Source: Trifolium pratense (lineage: Eukaryota; Streptophyta; Magnoliopsida; Fabales; Fabaceae). From it: a stretch of DNA of 64,000 bases. Positions 28,782 through 38,026 of this stretch are shown in pieces. Below the pieces are notes generated by a model. The model was not told the origin of the DNA. It did not search any database and saw nothing but the letters and a program-made list of their open reading frames with translations. The position numbers and the translations under genes were made by a program. The stretch is from positions 29,709,838-29,773,837 of the forward strand of contig NC_060059.1 in assembly GCF_020283565.1 (NCBI RefSeq). Direction: 5' to 3'. The number at the start of each line of letters is the position of its first letter. Position 1 is the first letter of the stretch.

Positions 28782-31181
28782 TTAATCACTACGGTGAAAC
28801 TCTTTATCACAGTTAATGATAAAGTCATCCCAATATTCTTCCTCTTCATTTATCAAGTTCTGATTGTTAACTTGAGAGCTTGTCAGCCATTGGTCAAGGA
28901 CATAAGCCCTTCTTCCTTTGCATAGGACTTGTTTCCATACTCTAGGTAGGACATATCCTTTCCTAGTTGGTAAATCTGAATGATACATAATTTCAGCTTT
29001 TGGTACCCATCTTCTGGGTCCACGCTTGTTAGTCCACAAATGTTTACTGTGTTGTTGAGTGTGAGAGAAAGATTTTGATTTGGAATAATAACTCTTTTGA
29101 AAATGGTTCTTAGTTTGAGTTCTGTTATTATTCCAGGACTTGGATTGTTTATGCTTCCAGAGTTTGTATTTATCACCAGTCCATTGATTTGACTGGTTAT
29201 ATTTACTGACTCTAGAATCATAAATAACCTTAGTCCTATGTTGCCTCTGAGGTTCGAGGTTTGACTTTCTTTTAAAAACTTCTGAGCCTTTAGGTTGACT
29301 TTTCTCATGAACTAGAATTCCTCTGGTTCCAGAAGTTGAAGCCTCAGATTTTGAAACTTTCAGAACATCTGAACTAATACTGTCAAGTTCTGAATAGCTT
29401 TTATCTTCTGAGCTTTTCTTCCCAGATCCTGAGGAACTTGGTTCTTCTGAGATGTCATTTCCCAAATCTCTCAGATTATTGTCCTCATCTTCCAGAGTAC
29501 CAAATTTCTTTCCTTCTTCACTCTGAGGTACAACATAGTAAACCCAAGATTTTCCAACCTTTTTGGGATAGGTCTTTAGCTTTGAATATGTTCTACCATA
29601 TTCATAGCCAAGTCCCTCTCCTCTATGTCTCATGACATTATAAACAAGATTAGCAGCTTTGCTCTTACCAAGGTTGAGATGCACAAACTGTTGAAGAGTC
29701 ATTTCTTGCTCATTAGTAGGTTTGTGACACACAGCACAACCCTTTTCAAGATCATTTACTCTATTCAGAGTTTCTTGATATAGACCTTGAAAATGTTCTG
29801 CTTGTTCAGTCAGAGTGTTAAGGTTTTCTTGTAAAACTTTTTGTTTACTTAACACTCTGAGATGTTTCTCAATGACCTTGTTAAGTGCAGTTATGAGTTG
29901 AGATTTAGAGCAGTCAGAAAATACCTCATCAGTTACTTCTGAATCTGATTCTGATTCATCGTCTGAGTCTGCATCTGAGTCAGTTGAAGCCATCAGGGCT
30001 AGATTTGCTTCTTCTTCTTCCTCAACTTCTTCCTCAGATGATAGTTCTTCAAAGGTAGCCATCAGACTCTTTCTCAGTTTACTCTTGAATTGTTGCTTCT
30101 TTGAGCTGTATCTTTTGCTTTTGTCTTTAGCAGACATTTCTGGACAATCAGCAATAAAGTGTCCTGGCTTCTTACAGTTGAAGCAGTTCTTCTGATCATC
30201 CTTTTTGCTGACAAAATTTCTGGAGCTGTTACCTCCTCTGAAATTTCTTTTGTTAAATCTGTTCCATTGCTGAAACTTGGTGAATAAGGCAAACTCATCC
30301 TCATTCATCTCATCCTCTTGACCATCAGCAGAAGATTCTTCTTCAATATCAAGAAGCTGAGTCTTAAGAGCCTTAGAAGTAGTCTTAGTTGACTGTAAAG
30401 CCACTGACTTAGACTTCTTCTTAGTTTCTGAGTCAGCATCCAGAACCATCTCATGGCTTCTGAGATTGCTTATCAGAGCTTCAAGACTCAGAGTCTTGAG
30501 ATTTTGAGCTTCCTCTATTGCAGTGACCTTAGGTCTCCAAGCAATAGGAAGACTTCTCAGAATCTTCTGAACATGGTCATAGGTTGAATAACTTCTCTTA
30601 AGAGCTTTAAGACCAGATACAAGGATTTGAAACCTTGTAAACATAGTTTCAATGTTTTCATCTTGTTGCATAGTGAAAAGTTCATATTGTCTTATCAAAA
30701 GACTAGCTTTAGCCTCTTGAACCTTTTCATTACCATCATAGGTAGCACACATAGAATCAAAGATAGATTTAGCAGTAGACTTGTTCTCTATTCTGACATA
30801 GTCCTCATGTCTAATAGCACCGACAACAATGTCCTTTACTCTATGATGTTTTGTGTAGATTTTTAGGTTAGCTGGTGTGAGTAACTTTCTATTCTCCATG
30901 GACAACCTACCATGTTCATTCAAGTTTTCAAAAATTACTCCCAACTCAACCAAATCCCACAACTCATGATCAATAGCAGTAATATTGCTATACAGTCTCT
31001 CTTTCCACCATTCAAATAATGAAGCATCACCATTGAATATAGGGGCTTTTCTGTTGCCACTATGTTCATGTGATTCATTACTTAAGTAGTCAAAACCAAA
31101 AGCATTTCTAGGACCACCACCAGCACCACTGGCCTCACCTTCACCAGTAGTTCTAGTACTACTATCATCTCCTCCAGACAT
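28782..31181 (-). CDS. Copia gag (799 aa)
   Basis: Open frame from ATG (MSGGDDSSTRTTGEGEAS) to TAA. Residues about 45-250 form the UBN2-type gag region (FEWWKERLYSNITAIDHELW, VQEAKASLLIRQYELF). A CCHC zinc knuckle CFNCKKPGHFIADC lies near 330-345. Acidic Glu/Ser/Asp-rich stretches (EELSSEEEVEEEEE) follow, then a helical region, and a long basic C-terminal tail rich in Lys, Ser and Trp. The size and the long tail beyond the zinc knuckle fit Sirevirus gag. The product would form the virus-like particle. Its stop precedes pol by a few bases in another frame. Confidence 0.92.
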   Translation of the reverse strand: MSGGDDSSTRTTGEGEASGAGGGPRNAFGFDYLSNESHEHSGNRKAPIFNGDASLFEWWKERLYSNITAIDHELWDLVELGVIFENLNEHGRLSMENRKLLTPANLKIYTKHHRVKDIVVGAIRHEDYVRIENKSTAKSIFDSMCATYDGNEKVQEAKASLLIRQYELFTMQQDENIETMFTRFQILVSGLKALKRSYSTYDHVQKILRSLPIAWRPKVTAIEEAQNLKTLSLEALISNLRSHEMVLDADSETKKKSKSVALQSTKTTSKALKTQLLDIEEESSADGQEDEMNEDEFALFTKFQQWNRFNKRNFRGGNSSRNFVSKKDDQKNCFNCKKPGHFIADCPEMSAKDKSKRYSSKKQQFKSKLRKSLMATFEELSSEEEVEEEEEANLALMASTDSDADSDDESESDSEVTDEVFSDCSKSQLITALNKVIEKHLRVLSKQKVLQENLNTLTEQAEHFQGLYQETLNRVNDLEKGCAVCHKPTNEQEMTLQQFVHLNLGKSKAANLVYNVMRHRGEGLGYEYGRTYSKLKTYPKKVGKSWVYYVVPQSEEGKKFGTLEDEDNNLRDLGNDISEEPSSSGSGKKSSEDKSYSELDSISSDVLKVSKSEASTSGTRGILVHEKSQPKGSEVFKRKSNLEPQRQHRTKVIYDSRVSKYNQSNQWTGDKYKLWKHKQSKSWNNNRTQTKNHFQKSYYSKSKSFSHTQQHSKHLWTNKRGPRRWVPKAEIMYHSDLPTRKGYVLPRVWKQVLCKGRRAYVLDQWLTSSQVNNQNLINEEEEYWDDFIINCDKEFHRSD

Positions 31182-31237
31182 AGTGTTCTCACAAGATCTT
31201 TACTGTCTCACTGTTAAGTGAAAGTAACAGACCAGGT

Positions 31238-31249
31238 GCTCTGATGCCA
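31238..31249 (-). other. Primer-binding site of the copia element
   Basis: On the minus strand TGGCATCAGAGC follows the 5' LTR terminal CA after two bases. It equals the initiator-Met primer site TGGTATCAGAGC with one difference. Confidence 0.85.
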
Positions 31250-31251
31250 AT

Positions 31252-32372
31252 TGAAGGTGTGAAAACACAAGAAGGGGGGGTTGAATTGTGTTTTAGCTAA
31301 GTTAAAACTTTTTCAAGTTCTTAACTCAACTACGTTAGCAGCGGAAAAGTAACACAATAAATAACAAGTTAAAGAGAGAGAGAGAGATCACACAAGCAAT
31401 TTATACTGGTTCCTCTCACAAAACGAGAGTAGTCCAGTCCCCTTGCACTTCCAAGGGAGTTCACTATAATCACACAAGATTACACCTGCTCAAGCACACA
31501 AGCAAGAGACTTCTCAACAATGCTCAAGCACACAAGCTTAAGACTTCACACTTAAGCACACAAGCTTAAGTTTCACACTTAAGCACACAAGCTTAAGTTT
31601 CCTCAAGTAAATAGTAAAGTATATAAAAATATACAAATGCTCTTAGATGAACCTAAAGTGAGCAAATACAAATAGTACAGAGTATTTGGCTAAAGTGCAA
31701 AAACACTTGACAGAGGTTCAGAGCTTGTATATCACAGAGTTCAGAGTTTGTTCAGCGCACGTTCAAATCTTGATAATTTTTTATGTATTGTAGCTGAATC
31801 TTCTAGTATATATACCACTAGAAAAGAGTCGTTGCAAAAAGAACCGTTGGAGTTGATAATCTTTTGTCTTCAAGCAGTCTGTCTTGATGCAGTTGGTTGT
31901 ATCCAAAACTAAGAAAGAGTTTCAGTTACTTTGACTACTGCAGAGTGGACTTTCCTTATTCAGCTAACAAAACTGAAGACCCACGTTCTCAAGTTAGGAC
32001 AGACAGAACAGAGGTAGCTGAACTGATCAGACTTGAAAGGTCCTTTTCTTCATTGGTAGAAGAGTTGACTAGAAAAGGGAATCTTCACAGCTATCAACGA
32101 GATCTTCAGAGTTTGATGAAGCTTGTAGACAGACATGAAGTTCTGAGGTCTTCATCCTCTGAACGTTGTAACCTCTGAAGTCCAACATCTTCTGAGCGCT
32201 TGTGAACTTCTGAATTCACATCCTCTGAACTTCACTCAGGACTTATATGATGCTTATATCTGCACACTTAAAATAAATTTTTAGTCCTTCCAATTGTTAA
32301 TTAATACTTTGTTATCATCAAAACCTTTATAGATTTAGGGGCAAACATTTTTAAATCAATTTTGTTCCAACA
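31252..32372 (-). repeat. 5' LTR of the copia element
   Basis: 1121 bp, matching 20157-21278 apart from a one-base shorter G run (7 against 8). On the minus strand TATATATA at about 31807-31814 is the likely core promoter, with transcription starting some 30 bp further toward gag. Confidence 0.95.
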
Positions 32373-32377
32373 CTTTT

Positions 32378-32817
32378 TATCAATAAAAATAATAATTATG
32401 ATAAGTATAATCATATATAATTAAATGATTGTTAATATTTTAAATATAGTAACATGGTTATATTTAATATAAATCTATATTAAAAATAAGAAGGTTATTT
32501 AAAAAAAAAAGATTTTGTTTAATATTAACCTACATAGTAGATTTGTGTATATTAACGACAACTAATATAATTTTTAGTGAATATCTGTTAATATTCATAA
32601 GTTTGAAGAGGTGAATTATGTTTTATTCTAATAGTGTAATAGTATGAGAACTTAATTTTCTTTTTATGCATCGTGGTAGTATAGTCGCAACTTGCTTTGC
32701 TTTTTTACTTTTTTTTTTCTTACCGTTGTTTTTTTACTTTTGTATGTTAGAGGTAGTCATGCTTGCCTTGTGCTGATATATTGACTTTGTTGAGCTGAGT
32801 TTTATTTATTATTATTC

Positions 32818-32872
<55 letters not shown>

Positions 32873-33069
32873 TGTGTTTACTACAAAAGGAATCACATAT
32901 TGAGTTTTTGTTAATTAGTTTTGCTCGATGTGTGTGAAAATTGGCAATATAATTGTTTGAGTTTGTTTTCTTCCAGCTTTTATCGAAAAAATAAAAAGGT
33001 GCGTAATTTTATAATATTCTTTTGAATCTTTCTTTCCATTTCTCTTATTTACTATATCACATAAATAAT
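32378..33069. other. Second Helitron-like segment plus (AT)n tract
   Basis: After the CTTTT duplication the sequence resembles 15215-15560, including AATAATTATGATAAGTATAATC, GGTTATATTTAATAT and CTTTGCTTTTTTA at matching spacing. It continues the copy broken by the copia element. An (AT)n microsatellite lies at about 32819-32864. Confidence 0.5.
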
Positions 33070-33300
33070 TTGAAACAATGATGCAAATACTTCGTATGGA
33101 CATGTGAAAGTTGTTTTCTCTTGATCTGTCGGGTCTACAGCTATTTGATTGTAGAAAGAGTAGTCGTCTAAGAAGCAATAAAAGGCTTGACCAGCCAGCC
33201 TCTCTAACATTTGATCCATATAAGGTAAATGAAAGTGATCCTTCCTTGTTGCTTGATTCAACCTCATGTAGTCTATGCATATGCGCCACCCAGTAACTGT
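33070..33300 (-). pseudogene. Gypsy reverse transcriptase fragment
   Basis: On the minus strand about 75 codons match the front of a Ty3/gypsy reverse transcriptase: GWRICIDYMRLNQATRKDHF, MDQMLERLAG, YCFLDDYSFYNQI and QEKTTFTCPYEVFA. The highly conserved Y/F-LD-Y-SGYNQI stretch has Phe where Gly is usual. It ends abruptly before the YxDD box. It is not derived from the nearby gypsy element, which lacks this region. It may have been carried by the surrounding Helitron-like sequence. Confidence 0.85.
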
Positions 33301-33491
33301 AATTTACAAATTTTTTAATAATTTATTATCGTTATAAGAAACTTGATTTTCTGGTACATTTATTTTTCTTATTGTAACTAATTTACAAATGAAGGTGGAT
33401 TTGTGGTTTTATTTTCACGATTAATTAAAAAGACAAATTTAATTGAATATAATAATTGCTTTATCACAAAGAATAAGTAATATCAAAATTA

Positions 33492-33532
33492 AAATGATGT
33501 TTTTTTTTTTGATAATAAATGATGTTTTTTTT
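33492..33532 (-). mobile_element. Micro-retroinsertion (about 9-17 bp)
   Basis: AAATGATG followed by T occurs at 33492 and 33517. The insert on the minus strand reads ATTATC plus an A run. The T homopolymer makes exact borders ambiguous. Confidence 0.45.
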
Positions 33533-33539
33533 GTTACAA

Positions 33540-34975
33540 TTAAAATGATGGTTTTGTTGTTTTAATAATTTTAGTGATATTTTCCTTGAAAAAATAAGCA
33601 ATATTGTTGTAGGGTAGTAAGTAAAAATATGGTATTATGAATAATAACATATATAGTGGAAATGCACTCAAAGATATATACTTACATAAATTGTCACTTT
33701 TCATAGACTTCTTGAGCATCAAAGATGCAACAATGACAAAAATAGATGTCTCTCTTTTATTCTCTTATCCTAATTCACATGAAAAAATTGTCAAATCTAC
33801 GTTAAGAAATAGAAAAAATTAAGAAAAAAGTTAGAAAAGTAGGCTAACAAACATTATACTATATCAATAAAAATAAGGATTTCTAAAATTTTCACACAAA
33901 GTAAGAGTAACATAATTAATAAGTTGTTATATATATAGAAACTAATAAATTGTGAAAAAGATGAAGAACCTATTGAAGAGCATCTATCCAAAAGTTGGTT
34001 GGAGAAAAATGATGATGAAAACTCAAATTTGCACTACAAACATTTAGCATTTGTGCACAAAATCATATATTTATACACACAATGGTTAGGAATGGGAAAA
34101 GATGAAGGTTCAAAGGATTGAATGATAAATTTATTTGTCATAGTTAAGGAATAAGAGTTAAGGAATATGAAAGAATGGTAGTTTAAAAGTTGGTATGACA
34201 AAGTTATTTTTTTTTTAAATAATAGCACAATAATAATTAATTAATAAACAATATAACTAAAATATTTTCTTCATAAAATTTATTTATTTTGTCAAGTATG
34301 AAAATTTTTTGAGTAGTAATTTTTTTTATTTGGTTTATTTATTTAAAGTAAATTTTTGCAAAGTGCAAATTATATTTATGCATGCGTAGTTTATATTTTA
34401 TGTTTGGTAGTGTAAAATATGAAAGAACATATATCTATTCATTTTTTCTTTTATAATTTGATTTTTTTTTTGTCTTTTTTTCATTATTACTATTATTTAT
34501 GTTATATGTTACACGTGCTACTAATTTAAATTACTTGTCACTTGAACTTCACATGTATAATTATCAACATCAATATAGCATTTTTTTGTGTTCTTTGCAA
34601 AAAAAATATTGGGAGCCATTATTATTGTAACATATAGATAATTACTTTGGAGGATGAATGGACATACAAAATAAATTATGGGACAAATTTTAAATAGATA
34701 TGAGAGCTCTCTAAAGCATGCCACATCATCACAATGAAGGCCTAGGAGCAATTCAACCTTCCTTTTACTAGTAAAAGATAAAAGATTTTTAGGAAAAAAA
34801 ATCAGAATCTAAAAATAAAAAAAATAAAAAAAAAACTAAAAATGCGAAGCAGGTAAAGGTAGCTTCTCAAATAATATATTTTTTTGGGAGGAGAGAAAAA
34901 ATAAGTGTTAAAAATAATTATGCTCGTTAAAAGTTACGGTAGAAATTATTTTGTAATTAAAAAAGAGTTTAAAGT
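33540..34975. other. AT-rich intergenic stretch, no gene seen
   Basis: Only short, low-complexity frames of 60-76 codons on either strand. No inverted repeats or terminal duplications were found by eye. Confidence 0.5.
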
Positions 34976-35058
34976 CACTAGGTTTGGTCTAGTGGTGAAG
35001 GGTTTGAGTATTATGTTATAGGTCCTGGGTTCGATTCACAACTATTGTAAAAAAAAAA
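34976..35058 (+). mobile_element. Short tRNA-like SINE
   Basis: A box TTGGTCTAGTGGT (34984-34996) and B box GGTTCGATTC (35028-35037) stand at tRNA spacing. A short tail ending in ten A follows. The acceptor stem cannot pair, so it is not a tRNA gene. Flanks AGTTTAAAGTCAC and AGTTTAATGAACAC are only a tentative target duplication. Confidence 0.6.
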
Positions 35059-35074
35059 GTTTAATGAACACGCG

Positions 35075-35222
35075 TCGTCAGTGTAATTTAATTTTACACC
35101 GGCAACCAATTAGAATGATTCAATTTTCCATATCATATTAAGAAGATGGGGTTAAATGAGGTGACATGACGGAAAACATGGTTGAATTGGTTGACAATGT
35201 AAAAATTTTACATTGTCAATAC
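35075..35222. mobile_element. MITE with GTCAATGTAAAA-type ends
   Basis: The left arm (CGTCAGTGTAATTTAATTTTA, then CACCGGCAACCAATTAGAATG) and the complement of the right arm (ATTGACAATGTAAAATTTTTA, then CATTGTCAACCAATTCAA) are inverted repeats of about 45 bp. Each carries its own small internal palindrome. It is related to the element at 50.27 kb. Confidence 0.55.
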
Positions 35223-35626
35223 ATATTCTTTTTTCTCATTAAAAAAACACGTTTACATTTTATATCCAAACAAGCTAAAATTATTTTATTAACAAAAATT
35301 ATTTTTATTACAATAAACAAACACAAAATAAATTTTTCTACTTTTCTATAAAATCTCTAAAACTTAATTTCTAAATTATTGAGAACAAAAATCACTATTT
35401 AACCCTTTTTCTAATGTGTAATCACTCATAATTTTATAAACAACAATGGATAACCTGGTGTATCTCATTCCTTTTTTATACTTTTAATTGACGCTGAGGA
35501 CCATAGATACTCCGGATTGCGATCAAAAGAGGTTGAAAGTTGAAACTAATTAATGACTGAACTCACACCAAACCAGGTAAAAAATGATTTGTTATGACTT
35601 ATGAGCAAGTTCTCACCCCTTAAATT

Positions 35627-35901
35627 AATTCTTGATTTTAGGCTGATATGGGTTATATTGAGTTAAATTGCATTAATTAAATTGCATTATGTTTTGTTAT
35701 GTCTTGTCATTGTCATTGCTCCCAAAGATTACTTCACCAAGTATCCCTACTAGAATATATCAATCTCTATTGGGATATGTGTAATTTGAACGATGTATTT
35801 TCCTTCTTGTCCAAGTGCTTTGCTCGCGAATACACAGCATAGACTTGGCTTCTCTGAAAGAGAAATTACATTATATAGTATAAGAATCCTTTATTGGGAT
35901 T
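35627..35901 (+). pseudogene. DIM1/YLS8 pseudogene fragment
   Basis: It matches the 3' part of the DIM1 gene: the end of its coding intron (GATATGGGTTATATTGAGT), then only the last codons (CTTGTCATTGTCATTGCTCC, then AAGATTAC.TC.AC.AAGTAT), stop, and 3' flank through GAATCCTTTATTGGGATT. About 0.3 kb covering nearly all of exon 2 is missing. Because intron sequence is kept, it arose by DNA duplication and not from an mRNA. Confidence 0.88.
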
Positions 35902-36049
35902 TTACTTTTCATTTTACAATTTTCGAAAATAAATCTAGCATTTTCAGAAACTTTAAAAATGTCAACATTATATTATTTTCATTGTATCTGAAAATTTGTT
36001 CTTCCTAGCTTTCCTTCCATTTTCTCTCTATCACGATTATTCTCTATTC

Positions 36050-36096
36050 TTGTCTTCGATTTCTTTTTTTTTTGAACAAGTTGTCTTCGATTTCTT
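36050..36096 (-). mobile_element. Micro-retroinsertion (15 bp) with 16-bp TSD
   Basis: Perfect repeats TTGTCTTCGATTTCTT at 36050-36065 and 36081-36096 enclose, on the minus strand, CTTGTTC plus eight A. The same CTTGTTC-A tail occurs in the insert at 2127-2138. Confidence 0.75.
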
Positions 36097-36206
36097 GTTA
36101 ATAACTTAAAATGAACACGTATTTTAAGAAATGAAAATTGGAAATAGTTTTACAAAGTAAACGGGTCCTATTTTTATCATTTCTAAAAATGCATAATTTC
36201 TACCAA

Positions 36207-36353
36207 TTGTTAGTTGGTTTAGTGGTGATTGACGCTGAACTTGGTAAGAAGGACTGCGGTTCGATCCCCCGCAACTGTGATTAGGAGGGGGCTGAAACAA
36301 CTTGATGTCAGAACTGACCCCCGAATCAGATTCAATTGGTGATGAAAAAAAAA
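36207..36353 (+). mobile_element. SINE, about 147 bp
   Basis: A box TTGGTTTAGTGGT (36214-36226) and B box GGTTCGATCCC (36258-36268) are followed by a body with GGAGGGGGCTG, AACTGACCCCCGAA and a final nine A. The flanks ATAATTTCTAC and ATAATCTCTAAC suggest a decayed target duplication. The body is a family I recognise as common in legume intergenic DNA. Confidence 0.75.
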
Positions 36354-36599
36354 TGTATAATCTCTAACTAATGGCTTATCTCCTCTTTATCGCCATAATT
36401 CACTTAAATAGACACGCATCTTCCTTCCTATTAGCCATTTAAGGCAAACACGTTTTTTTTTTTTAAATAAACAGTGACATTGAGGTGTTACTTCTCATAT
36501 ACCATTGCACAAAAATGTTTACACACATGCAACTAATTGTGACGTGCAAAATAAAAATTGAAAGATTGACTAAGAATGAAAAGAAATTAAAAAAAAGTT

Positions 36600-37075
36600 A
36601 CAAAAGAGAAATATTTTAAAATATTTCATTTTTTCTATCTTCTTCTCTTTGACGCCCAGTTTTGAACCATGTACTTTAAAGGTTTGAAGAATGAACTTCT
36701 AACAAATATCACAGAAAACCGGCAATATATTGTACAAATTAATTGTATCTTACTATAAGCTTAAAAGTAAGTTGTTTTAAGAACTAAAATTAAGTTGCTT
36801 ATCAAAAAAAAAAAAAACTAAAATTAAGTTGTTTATTTTGTGCTATTATATTTTGTGTTGTTTTATCTAATACTTATTTTTACAAATAAGATGTATTTTA
36901 ATCTAAATAAAATAATTAAAAATAAGAGGTATTTTAAAATACCTCATTTGTGTTGTGCGTATGTTGGACGCAAGTTTCGAACTAACAACCTCATGGTTGA
37001 AGAAAATTCTTCAAACCAAGAAGCTGTTTAGAAACTGGCGATATATTGTGGATAGCAATTGTATTTAACTAACAC
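36600..37075. repeat. Pair of diverged ~150-bp direct repeats
   Basis: Segments 36600-36760 and 36925-37075 share a scattered order of words: TATTTTAAAATA, GTTT.GAAC, TTGAAGAA, ACTGGC/CCGGC then ATATATTGT, and AATTGTAT. They look like an old duplication; origin unknown. Confidence 0.35.
36782..36831 (+). mobile_element. Micro-retroinsertion (18 bp) with 16-bp TSD
   Basis: Perfect repeats AACTAAAATTAAGTTG at 36782-36797 and 36816-36831 enclose CTTATC plus twelve A. CTTATC-A is exactly the 3' end of the SINE at 41.4 kb. Confidence 0.8.
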
Positions 37076-37117
37076 ATGTGCTGGGGACATAGTCTACTCT
37101 AACCATCTAAAGTACTA

Positions 37118-37376
37118 CTCCCTCCGTCCCAAAAAGAATGACTCAGTTGACCGAAACACGCATGCCAATGCATAACTTTGGCGACTAATATCTTTAATTG
37201 TATAATAGTAAAAATTATAAAAAATTGATATTTTGAAAATACTCATCGAGACGAATCTAACAACATCTTATATGTTAATATTTATTTTTATTTATTAGTA
37301 GAAAAATATGGTCAAAACAATATATATGAATAGTGCATATATTCAAAATGGGTCATTCTTTTTGGGACGGAGGAAG
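37118..37376. mobile_element. Stowaway MITE, 259 bp
   Basis: TA duplications (37116-37117, 37377-37378) flank inverted ends CTCCCTCCGTCCCAAAAAGA and complement CTTCCTCCGTCCCAAAAAGA, the Stowaway/Tc1-Mariner signature. No coding capacity. It abuts the LINE remnant to the right. Confidence 0.92.
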
Positions 37377-37571
37377 TACTACTATTTGAAATGATTTATT
37401 TATTAGATCATGCTATGACCCCCTTGCTAGCCAATCTCCCATATCAGCAATCGAGGCATTTGTCAACAACACTTATTAAACAAAGACGGAAATAAAACCT
37501 TCAATGGAACCGGTCCCAACCACTTATCCTTCCAAAAAAAAATTAAACTTTGCCATTTCTCAACGGAGAAT

Positions 37572-37734
37572 GTTAACTTGTGCCCTTAAGGCACATGTTA
37601 AGGAAGCAAAAATAGAAATTATTAAATGTTAATTTGTGCATTTTAACTTTTGAAGCATTAAATTTCTTGTATCATTAAATGTTGAATTTCTATTTTGGTA
37701 TATCTTAACATGTGCCTTAAGGGCACATGTTAAC
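37572..37734. mobile_element. 163-bp MITE with ~50-bp inverted ends
   Basis: The left end GTTAACTTGTGCCCTTAAGG and the complement of the right end GTTAACATGTGCCCTTAAGG stay similar for about 50 bp, to AAAATAGAAATT. Each end is itself nearly palindromic around CCTTAAGG. No clear target duplication. Confidence 0.75.
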
Positions 37735-37747
37735 AAGACCCTTCCTC

Positions 37748-37796
37748 AACACATTGCTATTTTTTTTTTTTTTTTTTTGAAGGAAACACATTGCTA
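37748..37796 (-). mobile_element. Micro-retroinsertion (25 bp) with 12-bp TSD
   Basis: Perfect repeats AACACATTGCTA at 37748-37759 and 37785-37796 enclose, on the minus strand, TCCTTC plus nineteen A. It lies within LINE sequence. Confidence 0.75.
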
Positions 37797-38026
37797 ATGT
37801 TAGAAGTGAACCACAAAGAATTTGCTTGGCCCCCTCCCCGCCATAAAGACATCTTGCCACTCTCCGTTTTGTCTTCATCATTTAAGAAATTGGCTTTTAA
37901 AGAGCACAAGTTCTTTGATTCGCATAAACTTCTCCATTTCTATTTGCTAAGTAAAACATGATTAAACAACTCTAAGACTAAGTTCTTTATACCTAGTCCA
38001 CCTCTATCTTTAGGTAGGCAAATAGT

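Larger units (their letters stand above)
20157..32372 (-). mobile_element. Young Sirevirus-type copia retrotransposon, 12.2 kb
   Basis: Complete TG...CA element with 5-bp duplications CTTTT (20152-20156 and 32373-32377). Reading on the minus strand: 5' LTR, primer site, gag, pol, env-like frame, long 3' untranslated region with several polypurine tracts, 3' LTR. A separate open frame runs antisense near the 3' LTR. The two LTRs appear identical except for one G in a homopolymer, so insertion is very recent. Large size, a frame downstream of pol and multiplied polypurine tracts are the marks of the SIRE/Maximus lineage. Pol has one nonsense codon and is out of frame with gag, so autonomy is doubtful. 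Confidence 0.93.

Noticed and set aside
34976..36353. tRNA genes at 34.98 and 36.21 kb
   Set aside because: A and B boxes are present, but acceptor and anticodon stems do not pair and poly(A) tails follow, so they are SINEs.
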